NCBI RefSeq assembly: GCF_025698545.1
Contig: NC_068575.1
Span: 56,181,980-56,245,979, forward strand
Reading direction: 5' to 3'
Origin: Gossypium raimondii
Lineage: Eukaryota; Streptophyta; Magnoliopsida; Malvales; Malvaceae
Length of the DNA stretch: 64,000 nt
Position numbers and translations under genes: made by a program. Below, one piece after another: positions 22,619 through 33,797 of this stretch. Within the stretch, counting starts at the first letter, position 1; the number at the start of each line of letters is the position of its first letter. The notes under the pieces were generated by a model. That model made no database searches. It worked only from the letters and a program-made list of their open reading frames with translations, and was not told the origin of the DNA.

Positions 22619-23332
22619 AACTAGTGCTGTTTTTCTTTACCCGTTGAACTTTAGTTACAGGTCACATGGAAGCTAAAATTTCCTGTAACATTAGGAGTAT
22701 GCCCTTTGGAGTGTTACCTGAACTTTGTTCAGGATTTAGTTATTCTGATGTGATATGCTAGTGTTTATCAATATATAAAAGCTTTATCTAAGTGTTGTTA
22801 GAAGCGAGGCTTCCACATCTGCCCACTGTATCCACATATAACCCCGATGACACATCAATACCGTGCCATTTCTTGCCGGAAAACTAGAACAGTCTAAATA
22901 ATGCAAAATAACAAGGTTATGCTAAGGAATGGGTGAGAAGACCTTGTATTTATATATGCTGCTGGTTGGTTCCTTTTATCAAATTGGGATAATTTACCTA
23001 GATGGCCAAATCCCCAACTCAGCCGTAGGTAAAATGTACCTCACAATTTTTTCTGTGGGTTTCCACTAAATTGGGCAATTGTTAACCCAAACTGATCAAA
23101 ATGGTCATGCAAACATAGTAGACAACGTAATTAAAACAACCTAAAATCAAATATATATTAGTATTATTTGGTTGAAACAGATGGTGCTACAGAGGAAGAA
23201 AATCGGGTCAGGTCGCCCCAGGTTTACAAATTCTTCAAAGCTTACACCAATATGAACTTAAAGCACAAGTTCAATAAAATTATTTAAACGATAGAGATAC
23301 TCAAGCTTGTCGGGAAAAACAGGCTTCCAACT
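22619..23332. other. Convergent 3' region between the F-box and PEX11 genes
   Basis: About 700 bp with no coding signals. It must hold the 3' UTRs of both convergent genes. No repeat recognised. Confidence 0.6.
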
Positions 23333-24993
23333 TCAAGGTGTCTTAGACTTGGGCGGTGACGGAAGTAACTGCAACACAACAGAATATCGTTAGCCTCCCA
23401 AACCAATAAATCGAACCAAAATTTTCATGTCCTTTCTTGTTACACAAACAATAGATGTAATACCAATTTTCTCATATCTCAGCGCTGTTCATTAACACCG
23501 ATTAAAGTTGCCAATAATTTATCATCACTTAAATGTAGAGTCGGCTCGATGATTTGAGTTTTGGATATAATATGTCCTACCTCATAACTTGAGCTATTTC
23601 CCAAAGGTATTCACTTCTAACAACCAACCGACCAGAGAAAAAGAAAGATGTCCACTATAAAACTAAAAAGATGGAACCGAATACCTGATAGCAGGAGATG
23701 AGAGATGAAACAAATCCAAAGGCTCCCGTTACTCGAGGGGTGACTTTCTTCGGTGCCAATTGAAGAAGCCCAACTGCTACTACTATATCCATTCCCGCTT
23801 TAACAAGGGCCAAAGTCCTCTCATTTGAATTTTGGAGCTTTGCACGATACTCCTCATTCTGTGTTTATATAAAGCAAAATAAAGTTGGAAACTACAGAAG
23901 AAGACTGATTATAAGGACACTTTAGAAGAAACACATATCAAGCATACCTTGTACTTGTCACTATCCTTAAGTTTCTTTTCCAACTTTTTCATTGATGCAG
24001 ATAGCCTTCCAAGCTCCCCAAGCTGACAAAAAGATGGTAATGTGTTTTGAAAAAGGGGATAGAGCTAACGAACATCTTAAATATTAATAATAACAAAAGT
24101 AAGCAGAGACTCCTCAAATTAGTGAAGAGCAACAAACCTCAACCAATGTGGTACATATTGATGATCCCATCCAACAGAAAAGGGATATTCGTCCAATCAA
24201 CTCAGCACGTTCTTTGTTCTGTAAATGCCTTTCTTACAATTAAAATTCGTAAATCAAGACAAGCAAAATTCAGTATAATACCAAAATAAAGTGTATTACA
24301 TACCTTATAGATGCCTGTTCTGCCAAGCCACACAATTTGATCGAGAAATAAGAAAGTTGACAACAGTGCATTCTTTGACTGAAACAAGCATTAAATTAAC
24401 CCAAGAAGGGATCTTTAAGTTAACTAAGTCGAAAGGGTAGAGAAATTTTATAGGAAATTGGAAGTTTATCACACCTTTCCTAGCAGAACAAGTGGAACAG
24501 GAGTTCCTTGAGGAACTGGGCTAATAAGACCATGCAAATCGTTCACAAACTGCAAATTCACGGTGAACCAAGAATCAGATGCCTTTTGTAGTACAAAGAA
24601 TCAAAGTTTAGTTCAATTAACACATTACTTTCTAGAAACCAAAAGGAAAGCATAGATCTTTATTCCAAGTATTAAATACTAACTCAGAGTGCTGTACATT
24701 CAATGGTAGAACAAAAAAGAATTATCTATTAAGTGAACAAAGTTCATCCTTTTTCAAAAAAACTAACTAGTTACTTTTTAGTATTTGACATTGTGAGATA
24801 CCTTAAAAAGGCGGAAAACTTTCCGTGCCAAGCTGGTTGATTTGTCAACATTTTGCGCTGTGCCAGGTTGCCCATCACTTAAGAATTTCGAGCCATATTG
24901 TATAGCCCTGCATATCTTATCCCTTGCTTCAGCCTTATTCAAATACAAAACTACAAGAGCAAGTTCGGCTCTAGTTGCATCCAGTGTACTCAT
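23333..24993 (-). CDS. PEX11: Peroxisomal membrane protein PEX11 (C/D/E type), 235 aa, seven exons
   Basis: Minus-strand exons 24,993-24,802, 24,549-24,475, 24,378-24,304, 24,218-24,138, 24,022-23,948, 23,858-23,685 and 23,368-23,333 are all phase 0 and splice to a 235-residue frame. The protein starts MSTLDATRAELALVVLYLNK, then AEARDKICRAIQYGSKFLS, with the amphipathic helix region of PEX11. Later segments include STFLFLDQIVWLGRTGIYK, RISLFCWMGSSIC and VKAGMDIVVAVGLLQLAPKK, membrane-associated stretches of the family, and it ends LLPSPPKSKTP. PEX11 proteins sit in the peroxisome membrane and drive elongation and division. Length and short exon pattern fit the plant C/D/E subgroup. A leader intron (25,001-25,844) precedes the start codon. 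Confidence 0.95.
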
Positions 24994-25935
24994 CCTTTAT
25001 CTGCACGAAACCGGAAAGAGCTGTGATAATTACACTCTCATACAAGCTTAAAAGTCAAGTGCGAAAGCACGAATATGATCATAAGATACAAGCAGAGAGT
25101 ATGTTGTCTCTTAAACAACCAAGCTCTAACTAATGGCATGAACATGCTATAAGAAATTGGCAATCCCTAGATAGTATGAAAGTTCTAACAGCCAGCTTAA
25201 ACCGAATAACCATAATCCCACATTCAAATTTCGTTGGACTCAACCACTTAATTCTCGAAGATATGCAGTACTAAGCATCAAACTCTTTTCACACGGTTAC
25301 TATTGTCTCAAATCTATTTGGCTTCTGAAAGTACACAGATGGAAGCTTTTAGCTTGAGCAAAAAACATGCAAAATCAGAATTAGCTGAGCCTAGTACCTA
25401 ATAATTTAGCTTAGTTTTTAGGATTACATCCATATAATAAACAAGATACTCAGAATTAAATCTTCAATTCCCCAATTTCCTATAGACCAAGAAGACCCTA
25501 TCACCATGACAAAAAAAAAAGGTATAAATTCAAACATTAATCAAATCATCAAAACCCAAATCACCCAAATTCGTAAACACAAAAACAATCATATGGAAGA
25601 ACATAAACTAAACTTTAAAGCAAGAAGTACCCAGGGAAAAAAAAACATTTCAAAAAAGTATAACCACAGCCATAACAACAACATCAACATACAGTCAAGA
25701 GATTTTCTTCGTACAGCTAAAAACCAATACGAATCAATTAAAAGCACTAGGGAATTGGTAAATTGAATAAGAACTACATACAAGGAGGAGAAAAGAGAGA
25801 AAGAGAATGGGAATAGTACCGAAGAAAGTGCCCGATGATCTTACCTCGAAATCCACAAACTTTTCTCCTTTTTTTATTAAAAACTCGTTTTTTTTAGAGG
25901 CAAGGAAGCAGATTAGGGTCTCTGGGTGTCACGCC
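24994..25935 (-). other. 5' leader and leader intron of PEX11
   Basis: On the minus strand ATTTCGAG then GTAAGA at 25,844 is a good donor, and TTTCGTGCAG ending at 25,001 a good acceptor seven bases before the ATG. The 840-bp intron has no other feature I recognise. Small ORFs in it (25,506-25,766) are low-complexity. Confidence 0.6.
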
Positions 25936-27230
25936 CTCTCCAGCGTCAGCTCAATGTGTCGTTTTTCGATTCTCTAATCTTCTGATAAAGGCTTGTTTGG
26001 TCCATTCTTTTCGAAAGAGGAAAAAAATAAGCCTTAAAACGACAGGAACTTCTTCCTTCCAACAATGAGTTTTAAACCGTTGGATTATGATGTTTGGGCG
26101 GACCCACTAGCATAATCGGTGATGGTGTGAACAGAAAGTAACAAACTGTATATAATAGATAGATGAACGAGGTTTTCGTAAAGCGGTTGCTTACTACTTA
26201 CTTACACGCATTCCAATTGTTATTTTTTTACATAGGCAGCTACAGCTGCTACTGTTCCATATCAAATTTGCCTATGTTTATGGCTTATCCACGTTCTGGA
26301 TCATTGAAGTTGTTGACTTTGTTCAAAGAGTTCAAAGGTTTGTTTGGAGCAATAAATATAAATTTATTTATTTATTTTTACTTTCTTGGTTTAGTTAAGG
26401 GTGAATTGTGGAAAATTTTGGAGATGGATTTTTGCATTTGTTTGGGAAAAAAAGTAAAAAAGGGAAGATTGTAATTTCTGTCCTAATTTACAAAGGGAGT
26501 ATGCCTTTTTAGTGTTTTCTTAAGGTGTCAGTGTCCAGTTTTATTCATTGCTAGATGAAATTAAAAAATAAAAGGAAAATAAATGAACATTTTGAAAAAT
26601 ATACAATTTTGAAGTAACATACATTCTCTTTTTGTATTTTCTCTTTCTAATCATTTATTTTTATGTATTAAAATAAAAATGATAAGTCTTTTTCAATTTT
26701 TTTACTACCAAGTTTCATTTTTACTCAAGGAAGCATAGGATGGAAATATAGTGTTGAGAGAACTTATGAGTGGTGATGATAGATGAACTAGTACAAAAAG
26801 AAAAATATACATGATAAAAAGAATGAATAAATGGGGTGGTTGTCATCTGCCACTAGTTGAAGATGGGTTTTGCATTTGCCGGCATAGCATGTTAAAAGAG
26901 TTTCATTTGAGGGCTTTGATCGATTCTGACAGATACAAACACCCAAAGTGGTGGGGTTTACAACTTTTTGGTGCTTTAACTGCTCTTATTACCATGGGTT
27001 TACCAACTTTTTGGCTCCAACTTGTCATGTTATTCTTCCCATCTTCAATGTCTCAGCATCTAGATTTGGTTTTTAGCAGTAAATGTTCGGTACAGAGTCA
27101 TAGGAACACTGATTTCCTGGTGATTTCCCCCATAGCCTCAACCACGTTTCTTTCAGCTTCAATCCCTGTACTAACCAAGGATGGAAACTTTATTTTGCTC
27201 ATGAAAAAAGTGAAAAAGTAAAGATCTGTA
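25936..27230. other. Intergenic region with two unexplained short ORFs
   Basis: AT-rich sequence upstream of PEX11 and downstream of the ARM gene. Plus-strand frames at 26,163-26,474 (103 codons) and 26,811-27,221 (136 codons, with WWGLQLFGALTALITMGLPT) are open but match no family I know. The left part (27,190-27,599) probably includes the 3' UTR of the ARM gene; AATAAA on the minus strand near 27,190 is a possible polyadenylation signal. Confidence 0.45.
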
Positions 27231-27599
27231 AATAAATGAAGAAACTTAGATGGAATCAAATCCAAAAAGCTTTACCTTGAGTTAGAAGCAAGAGTAGGGG
27301 AGTCTGTCTGAAAACAACTTATGTGAGCATATGCCAATGTCTGATTAAAACAACAAAGCAAGCAGAATCTAAAACTATCAAACAACATCAAGAAGTTTAT
27401 GATCTATGTCTGCAAAGATCCAAGACACGGGGGAAATCTTACAGTTATGATAAATATAAAAACATTGATAGCACATAACTAGTTTGTTTTCATACAGACA
27501 ATGAAACATAATACAAGGAAGAGGTAGGAAAGAATATGAACAAGAAAAAGGGAAATTTTCATTATACAAAACGGGAGTTTTTTTCCAATTTCTTCCCCC

Positions 27600-29282
27600 C
27601 TACTTCCGGCTAAACAAACATCTAAGTTTTCCCCTTTCCAACCTCTCAAGTAGCTTCTTGGCACCAGGGGTTTCCATCTCGAAAAGCTTCTTGAGATACC
27701 CAATGGCTCCATATGAGATCATAAGCTTTTTGCATTTCTTACTTGATGAGAGAGATGCCAGGCAAGACACTGCATACTTTTTTGCGGTGTTTTGGGGACT
27801 TGGATCAAGCAACTGGACCAGATTTGGCACGCTTTTATCGTCCTTTTTCACTTCCCTGCAATTCTGGGACACAGTTACCAAGCTTGAAAGGGCTTGAGCA
27901 GCTACCTCTCTAGCACTGTTTGATTTAGCCTCAAGCATCCTAATAAGAAGAGGAATGCAGCCAGCTTCGCCTACCAGCTTTTTTGTTTCATTTGTTCTGC
28001 AAACTTGACAGATGGTTGATGCAGCAGCTTGTTGTGCACCCAATGATCCGGATTTGAGCACATGAACTAATCGAGGGAGGAAGCCAAGTGACACAAGAAC
28101 TTCCATCGATACCGAGCCAACCAAGTTCCTCAAAGCTCGAACTGCTGATTCTTGGGGTAAAGGACCATCAAGGTATACCAATAGACTTCGAATTCCACCT
28201 TCTGAAACAACAGACCTTCTCAGATTCTCATTGCTGGCAGTGAGATTCTGCAAGCATTCTGCAGCATACTCTTTTGAACCCAACAAAATTCCACAATCAA
28301 GGAGATTGATCATCACTTTTATGATTCCTTCCTCTGCTAGCACTTGTCGAACCTCAGGAACAGCTGATATGTTTTTTAATGTACTAGCAGCTGCAGCCTG
28401 TGAAACCGAGCCTCCAGTCCGGCAGATTTCAATTAGTGGTCGAACCCCGCCGTGCCCTATAATTGCTCTGGCTGTTTCTGTTGTCATCGATAACCTCTGA
28501 AGTGAAATTATTGCCTTCTCTTTACCAACTGTGCTGCCAGATTCAACAAGCCTTATGAGAGGAGGCAAAACACCTTCCGAAACAAGCCAGCTCTCACAAC
28601 TCCCAGATTCTGCAAGTGAGCAGATTACAGTCACAGTCTTTTCCCGGATACGATGAGAAGTTGCTGTTAACAACTCGACTAAAGCAGCGATGTTACTCCG
28701 TCCCATAACAGACAACACACCCTTTTCATCCTCCTTCATAATCTCAACAAGGCTGTCAATAGCTTTGTGCTTTGCTTCCAAGTGCCCAATCTGAAGACGT
28801 GCAAGCAATTCCTTTAGATGGCCGTGTGCTGCAGTCTCCGATTCCGATGACGAACCAACTAAAGATACAGGCAAAGTAGCTTCACCAAGTACACCAGTCT
28901 TGATCAAAAGTCCACAATCCCTTAAATTCAGATCCAGTTTCCCAGACAACGCATCGAGATCACTCTGCATCTTAAGCTTCCCCTCATACTTCTCCTTCAG
29001 ACATAAATCTGCCAATTCAATGGCTTCCTTCAATGTCTTTGACACAGCCTGCAGTTGCTCCTTACAAAGAGCATTTTTCGAAAAGAAAGGATGGCTCGAC
29101 AAGTCCGATAACCGTGACGGGACCTGCTCCAATTTGAAAATTATAATCTTCCACCTACCGGGGAACCCCTTCACCTTCCTTGCCTTATCAAGTGCCATGG
29201 GAACAAGTTCTTGAGCATGCCATAACCATTCCTCAGCCGACTTACCATCAGCCAAAACCCCATTTCCAGTACCTTCTCCCAT
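27600..29282 (-). CDS. Armadillo-repeat protein (vacuolar protein 8-like), 560 aa, single exon
   Basis: An uninterrupted 560-codon frame. Residues about 10-130 are an N-terminal helical region (EEWLWHAQELVPMALDKA, RWKIIIFKLEQVPSRLSDLS, LKEAIELADLCL) like that found before the ARM repeats of U-box/ARM proteins, but no U-box is present. From about residue 165 to 550 come around nine ARM repeats (HKAIDSLVEIM, IAALVELLTA, LPPLIRLVESGSTVGKEKAI, AAASTLKNIS, SAVRALRNLVG, FLPRLVHVLKSGSLGAQQAA, CIPLLIRMLEAKSNSAREVA). ARM solenoids bind proteins, so the role is likely scaffolding or adaptor; no catalytic motif is seen. I recall an Arabidopsis homologue (At5g50900-like) without an assigned function. Absence of introns in the CDS is normal for this group. 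Confidence 0.93.
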   Translation of the reverse strand: MGEGTGNGVLADGKSAEEWLWHAQELVPMALDKARKVKGFPGRWKIIIFKLEQVPSRLSDLSSHPFFSKNALCKEQLQAVSKTLKEAIELADLCLKEKYEGKLKMQSDLDALSGKLDLNLRDCGLLIKTGVLGEATLPVSLVGSSSESETAAHGHLKELLARLQIGHLEAKHKAIDSLVEIMKEDEKGVLSVMGRSNIAALVELLTATSHRIREKTVTVICSLAESGSCESWLVSEGVLPPLIRLVESGSTVGKEKAIISLQRLSMTTETARAIIGHGGVRPLIEICRTGGSVSQAAAASTLKNISAVPEVRQVLAEEGIIKVMINLLDCGILLGSKEYAAECLQNLTASNENLRRSVVSEGGIRSLLVYLDGPLPQESAVRALRNLVGSVSMEVLVSLGFLPRLVHVLKSGSLGAQQAAASTICQVCRTNETKKLVGEAGCIPLLIRMLEAKSNSAREVAAQALSSLVTVSQNCREVKKDDKSVPNLVQLLDPSPQNTAKKYAVSCLASLSSSKKCKKLMISYGAIGYLKKLFEMETPGAKKLLERLERGKLRCLFSRK

Positions 29283-30900
29283 GATTCAGATATGGATTTT
29301 GATCCAAATGATCATTAGAGCTGTATCAAATGAAGTTGATAGAAAACCCAAAGCTTTAGCAATGAGCTAGATGAGGAAAAGGGATAATTTAATACGAAAG
29401 AAATGATATTTTTGATAGAAAACAGAAAGGCGGTGGAGCAGTTGCAATCATCAAACATTTAAATCATAAATTAACCAAAGACAATTAAACAAAAACAAAA
29501 GGTCCAGCACCAAAGAGTTTCGGGAATCTTGTGTAACCACACACAAAGTTTGTTTACTGAAAGAAAAAAAACCCAAGACCCGACAAGCAAAATTGAAGTA
29601 CCTAAAGATGACTACACGAGTCCTTTGCTTTATCAAGTGATCATTAAATGCCAACTAAAAATTTTATGATCTTTAAAATAACATGTAATCATATGGAAAT
29701 GAAATAAGTTACTTTTTAACTACTAAATATCTGCAAATTAATCAAGAAGCCGTCAATGAATAATTCTAGAAAGTACCCAGAATACCCTTTTTGCCATAGC
29801 CATGAAGGACTGTAATTTGAGGGTAGATTTGTAAGTGGGTGAAGAAATAGTTGAAAAAAAAGAAGATAAAAAATTAGCTTTTAACCAAGGAAATCCTTAG
29901 AGAAATTTGATGTCTTGACTTGTGATCTAAAAGACAAAGGTCATGAATTTTCCAAGCAATGAAAGCCAAAAATTTGGATCCTAAGCTGCATTACTAATTA
30001 TAAACCCATAAATAGTGTTAGCTGGAGAAGAGACTTCCCTTTGAAGAGAAGATAGGTCATAACCATAGGAGTCACTATCCAAAGCTGTGTATTTAAATTC
30101 TCCAAGGTGGAGCAACCCCACTACCAATATAATTTATTCTAAGAAAATTCAAAGCAATAAATTCTAAAAGAAATACCTCAAAATTGCTTTGACTTTCCTT
30201 GTAATTCACAGCACACTCTAGTCTCCACTATTTACAGCCACCAATTAGTCTCCAATGGTCAATACCCTCTGTTCGAGGCTAAGAGCCGAAGAAAAAGAAC
30301 AGTAAACATACATTCAAGTCCAATCAAAACGATCAATTTCAGAGATATGAGAACTAGGATGAAACGAAGCAAGAGAGAGAGAGAGAGAGAGAGAAGAGAA
30401 AAGAACAAAAGTAAAAACCTTTTTTTTTTGCCCTTTTATGAGGGAAGGGATCAAAGAGAGTTAGCTAAAACAACTTCAATGACCATTATTGGACCAACCT
30501 TTACGACTCAGGGACTCCAAAGCTTGTTCCTTTTTCTCCACCAAGCAACCCAACTGTAGCTTAAGCTTCAAACTTTCTTTCACTTTCTCTCTCAATTCCC
30601 CGACCCAGAAAAAATATGCTTCTAAGAATCAGCAACACACCATGGCTTCCAAACAAGGAAACCAGAAAACTCTTTCCTTTACTCCAAAATTGAAACCTGC
30701 AACGCACAATCAGATTTCTTTAAAAGAATAAAAAAAAACCCAGAACCCACTTTTTGTTCCCTGATGGAAGATCTTAAACTTTGAAGACAAACCAAATTCA
30801 AAACCTATTTAAGCATTCGAGGTTTAGGAAACGATCACAATCAAATTCAAAAATCAAACCACCTTCCATACTCTCTCTCTCTTTCTGCCTGTCTGCCTCT
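29283..30900 (-). other. Upstream leader region of the ARM gene
   Basis: A possible acceptor (TTGATACAG near 29,323 on the minus strand) lies 40 bp before the start codon, and GA-rich minus-strand sequence near 30,850-30,895 resembles a plant 5' leader, so the transcript may begin near 30.9 kb and lose an intron. A (GA)n run is present at 30,370-30,395. This is inference from motifs only. Confidence 0.35.
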
Positions 30901-30920
30901 CTTTATAAATAATATATAAT
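30900..30920 (-). promoter_or_regulatory. Candidate TATA box for the ARM gene
   Basis: TTATTTATAAAGAG on the minus strand, followed 20-40 bp downstream by a GA-rich stretch. The same bases read TATAAATAAT on the plus strand, so orientation is uncertain. Confidence 0.3.
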
Positions 30921-33797
30921 AGAAGGCACCGTATCAGAGTGTTTCAGACTCTGGTTCTTCTCTCTGTAGAAAAAAAAGCAAGTGTTTCTTTTTTTAACTA
31001 TTGCCTGTAGCAACTGGGGCATCGATTTTCCAAAGAGTACTAAAGAACGAATATATAATCTCTATTCATTCCAGACAGGAGCGTTTAAATGTCGAGCAAG
31101 TTTGAAGATCGTACGGTTATGATTCCTGTTTTAGGACAGAATCTACCGTTGGTATTGGTTACAATTTTTACAAATTGTTTTCCATTTACGTTGAGTATTC
31201 GTTCTTCCACGTGTGCTGTTGGTATTGGTTTTGGATTTGTGGGGATAGGTCTGAAGATGTCCAAATCTTCAACCATAAAATACACCCAAACCACAACAAA
31301 GGTCAAACTCAAAATCTATCTGTATAGCATATTCAACATAATAAAACAAATAATTTATGCATGCAGATTGGAGAGGTAGGATGCTTGAAACTTAAAAAAG
31401 TTTATCAGTGGTGATGGTAAGACCAAAAAAAGAAAAGATAACTTCCATTATACCGCAGCCTTTTCGAGCGAGACGTGACACGTAAAAAAAAGCAAGGTTA
31501 TAGCTAGAGGGAGGATTAGCGTCGGCGTCGCCATGATGGGACGCTGTCGTTTGTCGGCTATATCTCAACTATTTTGCCTTTTGGCATTTTGTACACCAAC
31601 CTCCACAAACACCAAACAAAAAGATACACCGTATACTTCCCTTCCTATTCAGATTTGCTAAATGTGGGTAAAGGATTGTTTAGGTAAATATATTAGCTTT
31701 GCCGACAAGTAATTCGTCTAATGACTAAAAAAATTATATCAAGAATATATATTATCAAAAGAATCTTGGATTAAACTGCACAGATCCCTGAACAAAATTA
31801 CAGTCTTTTTTATTATAAAACTCGTCAATTTAAACTCTTTATTAACGGTGATCTTGAACGTTGAAATGTTGTAGCATGTTTTTAGAGGAAACAGATTAGC
31901 TTGTAAGCTACATAGAATAGAGACCACAATTACGTATGGTTTTGAGTTGAAACTGAAAGCATACCAACCATATATATAGATGGTGAACCGACCAGATCTC
32001 ATGAACCAGTTGTAGAAACCGATCCTCTTTCGCTTCTATATAACCGGGCCTGAATATCTTACAACTTGGCCCCCATGATTTTTATTTTTTTTTTCACGAG
32101 CAAAATTAGTCCTAAATTTCCAACATTGGAAATGAATATGCTAGTTGAATTTGCATATAAATCTTGATATTTGTTTGACTAATCCATTGCTTGGTATTGG
32201 GTTAACCTTCTCCCTTGTGGTCACAAAAAACAAAACCAACTTTGATGCCTACTAGTGTGAGATCTGAGTGGACCTCTTTAGCTCCCCAAGAGGAGTAACA
32301 TGTTGGGTTCGATGTACATTTGATGTGCTAACAACCATCAGATCCTTGCCTCTTAGACATCATTTAACTTGTTTATGTTGTTTTGTTCTATGTCCACTGT
32401 CAGCTTCAAATCGTTCCTTCTTTACTAGCATACTGTAACCCAGAGCCTGATTATAGAAGGCGTGCGGTTGTTAATATGTAAAGTTTTGCATTCATGCCAA
32501 GTTTTTGTATCATGCAAGTTGCTAGTGATGATTCATTGTACATCATGAATTTAATAGAACCCACACCAAATGGGGACCACTCATCTGCTTCCACTCTTAG
32601 GTACCTACACCAAGTAATCAAAACCAGATTATTTAAGTCCTCAAAGCCCCACCTTCAAATTTGCTGGATAACTCCAAACAAGAAGTTAAATATCATCCTT
32701 AAGAACATTATGAACCATATGATTGGGTTTTGCCTTTTGACAGGTAATGTGCCATTTCACCACAGGCTTCTCTTACCTTAACCTGTTTGGGTCTAATTAT
32801 GCCAAACTTTAACCGGTCTCTTTGACCAAATCTAGATTTCCACCGTACAATGCAAAGGGTTCAAAGAACTATCATTTCTGCTTTTAATGTTTCTTTTTCT
32901 TTTTTAAAGAAGATTAGTTTATATATTCTTACTATAAAGTACATCACTTGCTATATAATGTAATAAAGAAAAACCAAGTACATCTTCATGCATATCCCCC
33001 TAATTGTGGGTGGACCGACTAAACGTTGGAGGAACTACCATAGAAGAAGAAACCTTGAACCATGATATTGATCCCAACAAAAATCATTTGATCTGCAAAT
33101 AATTGGTCATTAAAACTCATTTCCCCATATCTTACTCAGCTGAGTGGAAACCCAATCCATTCATTGCTACAATCTAAAACGCTGGAGCTTTCCCAATTTG
33201 AGGATGGATCGGCTCATCCACCACATGAGACAAAATGATGCTAGGGTGCACCACTTTTTCAATATTCATCTCAACTGGGTTCTGGAATTGGTAGTTTCTA
33301 AGTGGGAAGTACTGGCAACAGTGAAGTGGCTGTCATAACCTTGATACTTTGTAGGTTCTTGCTCCATTTAGCCTTCAATGAAGATAACCTAACTCCATGT
33401 CTCCCATCAGATTATGTCCGTTAAGCCCAACAGTGTGAGATTCTTAGTGTACTTCTTTGGCTCCACAAGAGGGATGGCAGGCCGTGTTCGTTGCAAGCCA
33501 GGTCCTTGCCTCTTGACCAAACCCGCCAACTTTCTTTTCTTGTTTATCGTTTGTCTTAGCAAGTGTCTGACTTGTAGGTTTGTAATGCTCAAACCCACCT
33601 GCTTCATTAAATGATAGCAGATTCATTCATGGCAGCGTGCACCATCATGCAGGCATTGCAGAGAGGAAATCAGCACCATTCAGATAGCATATTCATATTA
33701 TAGAGACAGTAAAACAAATAAATGAATAATAATGATCTTTCTCACACAAAAGTTACTACATACAGATTTGTACAAGAACTTTTCAGTCGCGATGTGT
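30921..33797. other. Intergenic region with no recognised gene
   Basis: No frame here resembles a known protein. A diverged direct repeat occurs at about 32,250-32,400 and 33,420-33,570. The right end (33,640-33,797) is the probable 3' UTR of the 3-kinase gene. Confidence 0.55.
32250..32400. repeat. Diverged direct repeat, copy 1 (copy 2 at 33,420-33,570)
   Basis: Both copies carry AGTGTGAGAT, a GGCTCC/AGCTCC-CAAGAG block, TCCTTGCCTCTT and TTGTTTATGTT or a close variant, in the same order and similar spacing. Confidence 0.55.

Noticed and set aside
27658-29214. Plus-strand ORFs of 79-104 codons
   Set aside because: Antisense shadows of the 560-codon ARM-repeat gene.
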